Origin: Chloroflexota bacterium | GTDB lineage: Bacteria; Chloroflexota; Anaerolineae; Anaerolineales; UBA4823 | Length of the DNA stretch: 8,120 nucleotides | Assembly: GCA_030636125.1 (NCBI GenBank) | Contig: DAOVXM010000093.1 | Span: 1-8,120, forward strand | Reading direction: 5' to 3' | Shown: positions 1-6,072 of the stretch, one piece after another | Layout of the letters: every line of letters begins with the position of its first letter | Numbering within the stretch: position 1 is the stretch's first letter | Notes under the pieces: generated by a model | Seen by the model: the letters and a program-made list of their open reading frames with translations, nothing else | Databases searched by the model: none | Told to the model about the DNA's origin: nothing | Translations under genes and position numbers: made by a program

Positions 1-1221
1 GATAACGTGCAAGTCTTACGAACCCGCCCTGTACCAGGGCTAGCTGATGAGGCGGGGGCGATCCTGGAAGCGCTGCGCAACCCGATCGGGTCAGTACCCC
101 TTGCGGATAAAGTACGCCCTGGGGATCGGGTGGTCGTTGTGCATACGGATATCACCCGCGCCACCCCTAATGAGCGCATTTTGCCCGTGTTGTTAGAGGA
201 GCTAGAGGGAGCGGGTATTACCAGGCAGGATATCAGCTTGTTGAATGGGTTGGGCACACATCGTCCGCAAACGCAAACTGAACTACGCCAGATGTTGGGC
301 GAATATATCGTGGATAACTACCGTTGCCTGCAACATGATAGCCACGATGAGCACAACTTGATATCATTGGGTGAAACTTCCTGGGGAAATCCGATACGCG
401 TTAACCGGCAGTATCTTGAAGCGGACGTGCGTATCTTAACCGGCTTCATCGAACCACACTTGTTTGCCGGCTATAGCGGCGGCCCCAAAGCGGTGCTGCC
501 TTCCCTGGCAGGATTCGAGAGTGTTGGCAGCAATCACAGCGCGGTCAATATCGCCCATCTCAAAGCGACCTGGGGCATTACTGAGGGCAATCCCATTTGG
601 GAGGAAATGAGGGAAGTGGCCTTGAGAACCGATCCGACCTTCCTCTTGAATGTCAGCCTCAATGCGGAGCGCCAAATTACGGGTGTTTTTGCCGGGGAGA
701 TGCTCACAGCCCACGCGGCTGGTTGCGCATTCACCAAAGAGACCGCCATGGTGCCGGTGGAGGCGCCTTTTGATATCGTTATCACCACCAACAGCGGATA
801 TCCCTTAGATCAAAATCTCTACCAGTCTGTCAAAGGGATGAGCGCCGCGGAGCAGATCGTACGTGAGGGGGGCGCCATTATCATAGCCACGGCCTGCGAA
901 GATGGGGTTCCTGATCATGGGGGTTACGCTGACTTGTTGAAACGTGGCGGCTCGCCCCAGGGAGTGTTGGATATGGTGACCAGCCCAGGCTTCAACGAAC
1001 CTGACCAGTGGCAGGTGCAGATCCAGGCAATGGTGCAGTTGCGGGCAGAGGTCTTCGTCTATAGCGAAGGGTTGACTGAAGGTCAAATTCGAGGGGCTTT
1101 GTTGACACCTTGCAGGGATATTTCCAGTACGCTAACGCAATTACAATCCAGGTATAACCATAAGATTTCCATTGCCGTTTTGCCAGAAGGTCCCCAGACA
1201 ATTCCGTATATACAAGATTAG
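1..1221 (+). CDS. larA: LarA-family nickel-dependent 2-hydroxyacid racemase/epimerase (5' partial)
   Basis: This is a homologue of lactate racemase LarA (DUF2088), a cytoplasmic enzyme that inverts the C2 centre of lactate or related 2-hydroxyacids using a nickel-pincer nucleotide (NPN). Numbering is from the GTG at position 7. The cofactor and catalytic residues known from Lactiplantibacillus plantarum LarA are all present with a near-constant offset of 23: His85 in GTHRP (H108), His151 in EPHLFAGYSGG (H174), Lys161 (K184), His177 in SNH (H200) and Trp335 in PDQW (W358). The DxTR phosphate-binding motif (TDITRATP, 47-54) and YPLDQN...KGM (265-277) also match. The frame is open to base 1, and the NPIGS motif lies about 25 residues too early for a full protein. 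The true start is therefore probably upstream, and the GTG at 7 has no visible ribosome site. The natural substrate cannot be told from sequence because relatives act on several 2-hydroxyacids. No larB, larC or larE is in view. Confidence 0.92.
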   Translation, partial: DNVQVLRTRPVPGLADEAGAILEALRNPIGSVPLADKVRPGDRVVVVHTDITRATPNERILPVLLEELEGAGITRQDISLLNGLGTHRPQTQTELRQMLGEYIVDNYRCLQHDSHDEHNLISLGETSWGNPIRVNRQYLEADVRILTGFIEPHLFAGYSGGPKAVLPSLAGFESVGSNHSAVNIAHLKATWGITEGNPIWEEMREVALRTDPTFLLNVSLNAERQITGVFAGEMLTAHAAGCAFTKETAMVPVEAPFDIVITTNSGYPLDQNLYQSVKGMSAAEQIVREGGAIIIATACEDGVPDHGGYADLLKRGGSPQGVLDMVTSPGFNEPDQWQVQIQAMVQLRAEVFVYSEGLTEGQIRGALLTPCRDISSTLTQLQSRYNHKISIAVLPEGPQTIPYIQD

Positions 1222-1356
1222 TTACTACTCGGCCATGGACTGGGGGGAGCAAGACTTCTCACCGCAGATTGAGCAGTTATTTTCATTAAATACTTTTCTC
1301 TCCCCATGGATACTTGACCACTTCCCAGACGTGTTGCATAATGCGGTCAGATACGT

Positions 1357-1409
1357 AGTGTTCCGTCAATTGTGATCGTTTAGTAACAATAGATTGTGGA
1401 CGGAACACT
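1357..1409. repeat. Inverted repeat 1 upstream of kinase operon
   Basis: An 11-bp perfect inverted repeat: AGTGTTCCGTC at 1357-1367 and its complement GACGGAACACT at 1399-1409. Three further A/T pairs (AAT/ATT) can form if a short CA bulge is allowed. The 31-base interior is AT-rich. There is no T-tract after the right arm, so it is not a standard terminator for the racemase gene. It could be an RNA hairpin or a palindromic protein-binding site. Confidence 0.7.
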
Positions 1410-1413
1410 TTAA

Positions 1414-1471
1414 GCTTTGTCAAGGATGCATTAATCCGGATATCGATTGAAACTTTCATCCTTGACAAAGC
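1414..1471. repeat. Inverted repeat 2 upstream of kinase operon
   Basis: A perfect 15-bp inverted repeat: GCTTTGTCAAGGATG at 1414-1428 and CATCCTTGACAAAGC at 1457-1471. The 28-base interior contains the small palindromes ATCCGGAT (1434-1441) and GATATC (1439-1444). It starts four bases after inverted repeat 1 ends and stops 40 bases before the kinase start codon. The right arm contains TTGACA (1462-1467), a perfect -35 hexamer, so the repeat may overlap the operon promoter. It lacks a T-run. Confidence 0.75.
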
Positions 1472-1492
1472 AGTGGTAGGTAAAGCTTTTAT
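1462..1492 (+). promoter_or_regulatory. Possible promoter of the kinase-regulator operon
   Basis: TTGACA at 1462-1467 is a perfect -35 hexamer inside the right arm of inverted repeat 2. The best downstream -10 candidate is TTTTAT at 1487-1492 (4 of 6 to consensus), with a longish 19-base spacer. Transcription would then begin about a dozen bases before the ATG at 1512. That fits the absence of any Shine-Dalgarno sequence there and suggests a very short or absent leader. The -10 match is poor, so this is tentative. Confidence 0.25.
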
Positions 1493-1511
1493 CGTATGTA
1501 CTTAAGTTTTT

Positions 1512-2915
1512 ATGGACACCCTGCGCACTCTCTTCGAGAATAACCGCGACCTGATCCTGTTTGTATACGGAATGATATTCTTTACGCTGGGGTTGATGAT
1601 CGCCCTGCAATCCCGGCGTTACTCGCGCTTAGACCTGGCTCGCAGTCTGAAGTGGTTAGCAGCTTTTGGCCTGATCCATGGCTTGCATGAGTGGGGGGAT
1701 CTTTTTATACCCATTCAAGCCACATACTTGAATGAAAGATCCATACAAATTTGGGTGATCCTACAACTACTTTTGCTTTCTATCTCTTTTGCGTTTTTAT
1801 TTGAGTTTGGTGTGGCGCTGTTACGTCCGCTGGGTGGGATTCGTTGGCCTCATGGTATATCCGTGGGTATATGGCTCCTTTGGGCGATTGTTTCTTTCCT
1901 CATCCTCCTTCAAGTTTCCCAGGAATTTGTAGCCTGGCGTAATACAGCCAATGCGTTGGCGCGATACTTTATCGGTTTTCTGGGTGGTTTGCTGGCCGCG
2001 TATGGGTTGCGCCAGCAAACGATACATCGCATAGCTCCACTTAACGTCCCATACATTGTAAATACCCTGCGCGTGGCAGGCATAGCATTGTTCCTGTACG
2101 CCATCTTTGGGGGATTAGTGCCGCCCCCAGTAGAATTCTTTCCTGGCAATGTAGTCAATAGTATTACGTTCACGCAGACTTTTGGCTTGCCGCCGTTAGT
2201 ATTCCGCTCTTTGATCGGTCTGGTATTGGCCCTAACCATGTTTCGAGCGTTGGAGGTTTTTGATGTGGAAAACGCCCGCATGATAGAGTCAATGGAACAG
2301 CAGCAGATACTTAATGCCGAGCGAGAGCGGATTGGGCGCGAATTGCATGATGGCGCCATCCAGACCGTGTACACTGCCGGTTTATTAGTTGAGTCAGCAT
2401 CTAAATTAGCTGAACCAGGTAGCCAGGTAGCTGGCCGCCTGGAGAAAGCTATGGCGGTGCTGAATGATGCGATCCACGACTTGCGCCGGAATTTGGGTGA
2501 ACTTCGACCCAACCCTTGCGACGAGTCATTAACGGTCGCTTTGCATGATCTCACGAGCAACCCGCGTTTTCAATCGATGGTGGATATATCCCTCGATCTT
2601 GATATACCCGATACAGAAGCGCTGTCACCTGTGTGTACCGATCATGTTATTGCGATTGTCGGAGAAGCATTGGCCAATGTGATCCGTCACGCTCGGGCGC
2701 GGCAGGTAGATATTAGCGCAAGACTAGTTGGTGGACGTTTGGTTGTGACCGTTCAGGATGATGGAGTGGGCTTACCGCGCAAGTTGGAGGCTGGTTATGG
2801 CCTGCGCAATATGCGCGACCGCGCCCGTTTATTGGATGGTCAGTTAGAAGTTACAGGCGTCAACGGAAATGGCACCATAGTCGAGCTTGATATCCCCTGG
2901 AAAGAAGAGCGATGA
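1512..2915 (+). CDS. Seven-TM sensor histidine kinase, NarL/DesK-type (HisKA_3 + HATPase_c)
   Basis: A membrane histidine kinase of 467 residues. The N-terminal half has about seven hydrophobic helices (roughly 13-33, 44-62, 79-104, 115-135, 149-166, 184-204 and 226-248) with only short loops. The input domain is therefore membrane-embedded and not a periplasmic PAS- or Cache-type sensor. A short helical linker (251-270) leads to the HisKA_3 dimerisation/phosphoacceptor domain. Its motif RIGRELHDGAIQ places the phosphorylated histidine at His279, followed by the HDxxxQ signature with Gln284, the residue linked to phosphatase activity in this family. The ATPase domain has an N box (EALANVIRHA, Asn389), a G1 box (DDGVGL, 416-421) and a G2 box (GYGLRNM, 428-434). 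It ends inside the regulator gene's start (ATGA overlap), so the two are translationally coupled. There is no Shine-Dalgarno before the ATG. The signal is unknown. Confidence 0.93.
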   Translation: MDTLRTLFENNRDLILFVYGMIFFTLGLMIALQSRRYSRLDLARSLKWLAAFGLIHGLHEWGDLFIPIQATYLNERSIQIWVILQLLLLSISFAFLFEFGVALLRPLGGIRWPHGISVGIWLLWAIVSFLILLQVSQEFVAWRNTANALARYFIGFLGGLLAAYGLRQQTIHRIAPLNVPYIVNTLRVAGIALFLYAIFGGLVPPPVEFFPGNVVNSITFTQTFGLPPLVFRSLIGLVLALTMFRALEVFDVENARMIESMEQQQILNAERERIGRELHDGAIQTVYTAGLLVESASKLAEPGSQVAGRLEKAMAVLNDAIHDLRRNLGELRPNPCDESLTVALHDLTSNPRFQSMVDISLDLDIPDTEALSPVCTDHVIAIVGEALANVIRHARARQVDISARLVGGRLVVTVQDDGVGLPRKLEAGYGLRNMRDRARLLDGQLEVTGVNGNGTIVELDIPWKEER

Positions 2916-3565
2916 CCAAAATCCGTGTGCTTCTGGTGGATGACCACGCAATCGTACGTTTGGGAGTGATGACTTTGATCAACGACCAGTCCAATATGGA
3001 AGTGGTGGGCGAAGCGGGAACGGCCGCGGAGGCGATTACTTGTGTCGAACGGCTTCAACCGGATGTGGTGCTGATGGACATACGCATGCCGGGTGAGGGT
3101 GGCATTGAAGCGACCCAACAAATTGTTACCGATTTCCCTCAGGTCAAGGTTGTCATGCTCACCTCGTATGCCGAGGATGAGTTGTTGGTGAGGGCGATCC
3201 GCGCGGGTGCTGTTGGTTACATCCTCAAACAGGTTGGGAATGAGGAGCTTCTGCGGGCTGTAGAGGCGGCTGCTCGCGGTGAGGCTTTGCTGGATTCAGC
3301 AACCACAGCCCGTTTACTGGCGCGGGTGAGGGAGACAGAACGCAAAGTCGAAGAAGACGCTTTTCGCGATCTCTCCGGACGGGAGATGGACGTGCTTGCC
3401 GAGCTGGAGCGCGGGAAGACTAATGCTGAGAGTGGGCAGGTGTTAAACTTAAAAGAAAAGACAGTTCGTAATTACGTTAGCAATATTCTCGATAAGCTAA
3501 ACCTTTCTAATCGTGTCGAGTTAGCTACCTACGCGGTCCAACATAACCTGTCTGAACACCGTTGA
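2912..3565 (+). CDS. NarL/FixJ-family response regulator, receiver + LuxR-type HTH
   Basis: Cognate regulator of the kinase, whose TGA overlaps this ATG by four bases. The 217 residues form a receiver domain (about 4-120) with the acidic pocket Asp10/Asp11, phosphoacceptor Asp56 (VVLMD), switch Thr84 and conserved Lys106. A charged linker (about 130-150) joins it to a LuxR/GerE helix-turn-helix (about 151-213). The recognition helix EKTVRNYVSNILDKL (182-196) is typical. The preceding helix is slightly off-pattern: the usual NKEIA is NAESG (171-175), so a buried Ile is Ser. The DNA-binding half may therefore be a divergent variant. It should act in the cytoplasm as a phosphorylation-dependent transcription factor. 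Its targets are unknown. Candidates within the window are its own promoter, where the inverted repeats lie, and the convergent cytochrome gene. Confidence 0.95.
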   Translation: MTKIRVLLVDDHAIVRLGVMTLINDQSNMEVVGEAGTAAEAITCVERLQPDVVLMDIRMPGEGGIEATQQIVTDFPQVKVVMLTSYAEDELLVRAIRAGAVGYILKQVGNEELLRAVEAAARGEALLDSATTARLLARVRETERKVEEDAFRDLSGREMDVLAELERGKTNAESGQVLNLKEKTVRNYVSNILDKLNLSNRVELATYAVQHNLSEHR

Positions 3566-3585
3566 AGGGAGTGAGCGCTCCAATA

Positions 3586-3617
3586 ACAAATGGGCCGGAG
3601 ATCTCCGGCCCATTTGT
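3586..3617. terminator. Bidirectional terminator between convergent genes
   Basis: A perfect 32-base palindrome with 16-bp arms (3586-3601 and 3602-3617), a GC-rich core GGGCCGG and centre GATC. It begins 20 bases after the response-regulator stop and ends 21 bases before the cytochrome stop on the other strand. Each side is followed by an AT-rich but imperfect T-tract (ATTTGTATT on plus; ATTTGTTATT on minus). A shared factor-independent terminator is the natural reading. Confidence 0.85.
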
Positions 3618-3638
3618 ATTAAAGTAAGCTCACAGGGC

Positions 3639-4904
3639 TTAAGGTTGATCGTGGTAGTCGGTTGCGCCTGCGATCAGCTCGTCGTCGGTTTTTTCAGTGG
3701 CAAGACCAGCCCCGTGGCAGTGGCGGCAGGCAAAGTTCAAGCCGATCTGTGATAGGGCCACACTGCCATCTTCATTGAATTGCTCGATTTGATTGGGATC
3801 GATCGCCATTAGATGGGTGCGGATATCACCGGTGTACTTATCGATGTTGCCCACGGCGCTCTTGACCATGAACGGCATGTGGCATTCAATGCAAGCCATC
3901 TCCATAGCGACATGGGTCTCGTTCTTCTGGAACTTGGCATTCTCGAAGTGGCAGTTTTCACACTGTGTACGGGTGGTGTTGACAGTGGGATCATCTGCCT
4001 GTGCCCTGCGTAATTGGATGACACCCTCATGCGGGTCATGGCAGATCACGCAGTCCAAAGCGACATGCTTGCCCTGGAACAGCTCTTCGTATTGCTCGTG
4101 ATGCTTGATGAAGCCGCCACTGGCGTCGACTGATTCAATAGCGCCGCGTCGGTGGCAGGTACCGCATTGTTCGGCGTCGCGGTCGATATTCATGGCGACA
4201 CCACGCGGGTTGCCAGCGTGCAGGCTACCTGGTCCGTGACATTCCTCGCACCAGACCCCGGGCTCTGTCCAGGTGCCAACCAATCCGGGTAGGTCATCCT
4301 GGTTGCCCTCTGGGCTGTATCCGGTGGTGTGGCAGGAACCGCAATTATAGGGTATTTCTGCTTCACCGGCATGGTATGTAACCCAGCCTGCTTCGTTGCC
4401 TACGTTCGGATTGGCGAAGTTGTATTGGTTCAGGTATTCGGCATTGCCGCTTGCCCCGGGTACATCGGTGATGATATAACCGTCCTTGCCTACAAAGCGG
4501 GCTTTCCAATTGTAGCCGCCGATGACATATAAGATGTCATCCCAGGTGTAGCCTTCGGGAAGTTCCGTGACCTCGGTGAAGGGATAATCAGGCGGTTGTC
4601 CGTCTACTACAAGGTTCAGTTTCCAGCCGTGACCGGATTGCGTAAAGACATCATAAGTGTCTTCATGGCAGCCACCGCAGGTTTCTGAACCAATGTACTC
4701 GGCGCCACCCGCCGCGGCCGACTCACCAGGTGGACCTTCAGGACCGGCTGGACCCTCTTCACCTGGAGGCCCGGTGGGACCTTCAGGCCCGGCTGGACCC
4801 GCAGGGCCTTGAGAGCCTTGTGGGCCTTCCTGACCGGCACAGGCAGTTAATAATATCGCCATTAACAGAACTGTGCCCAGTATGATTAATAATTTTGTTT
4901 TCAC
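3639..4904 (-). CDS. Octahaem c-type cytochrome lipoprotein with collagen-like stalk
   Basis: A 421-residue exported electron-transfer protein. Residues 1-21 are a lipoprotein signal peptide ending in the lipobox LTAC, so Cys22 would be lipidated and the protein anchored on the outer face of the membrane. Residues 24-62 are 13 uninterrupted Gly-X-Y triplets rich in Pro and Glu, a collagen-like stalk. Eight CXXCH haem sites start at Cys76, 188, 219, 247, 285, 315, 338 and 393. The third reads CEECHGPGSLH, a pattern common in the cytochrome c554/multihaem family. Ten histidines lie outside these motifs (92, 178, 229, 268, 269, 280, 292, 331, 364, 418), enough for bis-His ligation of all eight haems. 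I infer electron transfer more than substrate catalysis. No CXXCK site or other obvious catalytic signature is seen. GTG at 4904 is chosen as the start because AGGAG precedes it by 8 bases; the frame also reaches a TTG at 4946. Electron partners are unknown. Confidence 0.9.
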   Translation of the reverse strand: MKTKLLIILGTVLLMAILLTACAGQEGPQGSQGPAGPAGPEGPTGPPGEEGPAGPEGPPGESAAAGGAEYIGSETCGGCHEDTYDVFTQSGHGWKLNLVVDGQPPDYPFTEVTELPEGYTWDDILYVIGGYNWKARFVGKDGYIITDVPGASGNAEYLNQYNFANPNVGNEAGWVTYHAGEAEIPYNCGSCHTTGYSPEGNQDDLPGLVGTWTEPGVWCEECHGPGSLHAGNPRGVAMNIDRDAEQCGTCHRRGAIESVDASGGFIKHHEQYEELFQGKHVALDCVICHDPHEGVIQLRRAQADDPTVNTTRTQCENCHFENAKFQKNETHVAMEMACIECHMPFMVKSAVGNIDKYTGDIRTHLMAIDPNQIEQFNEDGSVALSQIGLNFACRHCHGAGLATEKTDDELIAGATDYHDQP

Positions 4905-4912
4905 TGTGCATT

Positions 4913-4917
4913 CTCCT
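4913..4917 (-). promoter_or_regulatory. Ribosome binding site fixing the cytochrome start
   Basis: AGGAG on the minus strand, 8 bases before the GTG at 4904. It decides between this GTG and the upstream in-frame TTG at 4946. The GTG start gives a compact signal peptide beginning (M)KTKLLIILG, whereas the TTG would add 14 polar residues before the hydrophobic core. Confidence 0.8.
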
Positions 4918-5202
4918 GATACGTATTTTTTAGCAATCTGTCTCAAAAATTAGCTTTAACACTTGACTTGTATCGCTATATTCACACCTCCTTTTCTAGC
5001 TGTCTTGAATTAATCAGCCTTGAATCGACCCACTATGAGCTATATCCAGTATAGGGAATATCCTTTAAGTGTGTTAGGGACAGGTGACCCTGATTTTATA
5101 GGGACACCTGTCCTTGGCATAGCCAAGAGACATATCCCTTTTTGAGTGTCAGTCGGTGGTGTGAATGTCCTTTATTGATTCAGGCTGTTGAAAAAGTAAT
5201 AG
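4918..5202. other. Intergenic region upstream of the cytochrome gene
   Basis: No supported gene. It presumably holds the cytochrome promoter on the minus strand, but I see no convincing -35/-10 pair. It contains an orphan perfect Shine-Dalgarno sequence (AAGGAGGTG, minus strand, 4985-4993) with no start codon at a usable distance. It also contains the hairpin cluster listed separately at 5076-5127. At 5181-5196 the text CAGGCTGTTGAAAAAG resembles the tip of some insertion-sequence terminal repeats, but no partner end is in the window. Confidence 0.6.
5076..5127. repeat. REP-like double hairpin
   Basis: The left arm GGACAGGTG-A-CCC (5078-5090) pairs with GGG-A-CACCTGTCC (5101-5113). That gives 12 pairs around one A/A mismatch with a 10-base AT loop, extendable by a G-U and an A-T pair. 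It abuts a second perfect hairpin, CTTGGC-ATA-GCCAAG (5113-5127), sharing one base. No T-tract follows on either strand, so a simple terminator is unlikely. The compact GC-rich imperfect palindrome in a gene-free region looks like a repetitive extragenic palindrome, but copy number cannot be judged from one window. Confidence 0.5.
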
Positions 5203-5433
5203 AAACCCGATCCTGCTTTTCTCCCCGCTGAATACATCCAGGTGATCCAGATGATATTCTTCAGGAAGAAGTACGAACTCACCCCCAAAGTCTCCTTTGG
5301 AGAACCCGTTAGCGTGGATGAATTGTTATCAGAAGGTGGAGATACTTCACTGATGGAGCTAATTATCGAACGAGCGCGCCAGTTACTTGCCTTTCCCACC
5401 ACTTCCGACGAATGCCAACCGGGAAAGTTGTAA
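5203..5433 (+). pseudogene. 3' remnant of an unidentified gene, possibly a PlsC-like acyltransferase
   Basis: An open stretch of 76 codons follows a TAG at 5200-5202 and ends at TAA 5431-5433. It reads like the C-terminal end of a real protein: a predicted amphipathic region with FFRKKYELTPKVSFGEPVSV, then a helix with MELIIERARQLLAF. The segment P-x-V-x-F-G-E-P followed by a closing helix resembles the C-terminus of lysophospholipid (PlsC-type) acyltransferases, but the catalytic HX4D half is absent and the assignment is weak. No ribosome site or convincing start precedes the GTG at 5242 or the ATG at 5251, so it is probably a decayed fragment and not a functional 63-residue gene. It is in the same frame and orientation as the cyclase remnant that follows. 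Confidence 0.35.
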
Positions 5434-5475
5434 GTCAGTATTCGTACCTTAACCCCATACCATCTCTATTGCCAG

Positions 5476-5589
5476 AAAGGTGAGATTCTGATCAGTGAAT
5501 CCGCTTACAAATCCTCTGGATTAGAACTCGATGATTTGGAAAAACGTGTCCTTAAGTTGAAGGGCAAGAGCGAACCCGTAAATGTTTGA
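5476..5589 (+). pseudogene. 3' remnant of a class III adenylate/guanylate cyclase
   Basis: The codons before the TGA at 5587-5589 encode KGEILISES, then a short acidic segment, then VLKLKGKSEPVNV. This is the characteristic end of class III nucleotidyl cyclase catalytic domains, which typically read G-E-I-L-I-S-E-x-T/A-Y ... L-K-G-x-x-E-P-V-x-V. The metal-binding aspartates and the rest of the ~180-residue domain should lie upstream but are missing. The upstream frame is unrelated and hits TAA at 5431-5433. This is therefore a truncated relic with no start codon or ribosome site. It may be the scar of a deletion that fused two gene ends. The intact parent could have been a cyclase-ATPase-TPR protein like the large gene at the window's end, but that is speculation. 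Confidence 0.6.
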
Positions 5590-6019
5590 GTAATGCGTGT
5601 ATAGTCAGGCCAGGCCATTGTTCAACCCCCTCGCAGTTTAGCCTAAAAGTTGCAGGAAATGGGGTCATGAGTTAAGTCTAACACCTGGCTAAACAGCACA
5701 GGCGAAACACTCTGTTTGCTGCACACTCTTCTCTCGCAGGCGCTCCATCCCGGAATCCAGCATAACTTAAAAAACGCACCAGTCACAAGCTTAGCCCGTA
5801 AGTATTAAATGCTTAGGTTTCATGTCAAACTAACCTGCCTCCTTGGTACCATTCTCAAACGTGTTAATTGGATCATTTGGGGGGGGCAGGTCAGCAGAGC
5901 AGCCCACGAAAACTGACCAGGCTGGATTCTATCAAAAGGTTAACACACGGAATCGAATTGTGGGGTAAACTAACTTGCTTGATTAACAGAAGTTCTGAAA
6001 CAAAGAGTAAGTTTTTGAT
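5590..6019. other. Long non-coding stretch upstream of the cold-shock gene
   Basis: About 430 bases with no supported gene; short open frames here lack ribosome sites and protein-like composition. Visible texture includes a run of eight G (5879-5886), a 6-bp inverted repeat GGTCAG/CTGACC (5889-5894, 5913-5918), and an imperfect 14-base direct repeat AAACTAAC-Y-TGC-Y-T at 5827-5840 and 5967-5980. It may be further decayed gene sequence continuing from the cyclase relic, or may contain an unrecognised small RNA. Nothing identifies it. Confidence 0.5.
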
Positions 6020-6050
6020 TTGGAACCCATGCTTGACCCGGCAATATACT
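6020..6050 (+). promoter_or_regulatory. Possible promoter of the cold-shock gene
   Basis: TATACT at 6045-6050 is a good -10 element (5 of 6). The best -35 is TTGGAA at 6020-6025 (4 of 6) with a long 19-base spacer. Initiation would fall near 6057, giving a leader of only about 15 bases, which just includes the ribosome site. That differs from the long thermosensing leader of Escherichia coli cspA. A more distant promoter cannot be excluded. Confidence 0.3.
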
Positions 6051-6056
6051 ATAAGG

Positions 6057-6063
6057 AAAGGAG
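6057..6063 (+). promoter_or_regulatory. Ribosome binding site of the cold-shock gene
   Basis: AAAGGAG lies nine bases before the ATG at 6073. It is a strong site that supports this start and suggests high expression. Confidence 0.85.
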
Positions 6064-6072
6064 TTCCAAATC

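Noticed and set aside
7..9. GTG as the true start of the LarA protein
   Set aside because: No room is visible for a ribosome site, the frame is open to base 1, and alignment to LarA shows about 20-25 missing N-terminal residues, so the gene is treated as cut by the window.
1414..1471. Terminator for the racemase gene
   Set aside because: The stem is strong, but the loop is 28 bases, no T-run follows, and it sits nearly 200 bases after the stop codon.
1910..2560. Long open frame of 216 codons on the minus strand inside the kinase gene
   Set aside because: It lies antisense to a clearly real kinase with intact catalytic motifs. Its composition is Arg/Asn/Ser-rich and it shows no recognisable domain.
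4741..4815. Repetitive DNA (short tandem repeats) in the cytochrome gene
   Set aside because: It is explained by the Gly-X-Y collagen-like codons, with the reading frame kept intact.
4902..4946. Upstream TTG start for the cytochrome
   Set aside because: It has no ribosome site and would place a polar extension before the lipoprotein signal; the GTG at 4904 has AGGAG at 8 bases.
4985..4999. Plus-strand similarity to the 3' end of 16S rRNA (CACCTCCTTT)
   Set aside because: Only about ten bases match, with no rRNA sequence on the 5' side, so it is better read as a minus-strand Shine-Dalgarno-like sequence.
5181..5196. Insertion-sequence terminal repeat (GGCTGTTGAAAAAG)
   Set aside because: The similarity is from memory only. 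There is no matching inverted end, no target duplication and no transposase fragment in the window.
6033..6055. TTGACC and TATAAG as a promoter pair for the cold-shock gene
   Set aside because: The spacer is only 11 bases, too short for a standard housekeeping promoter.
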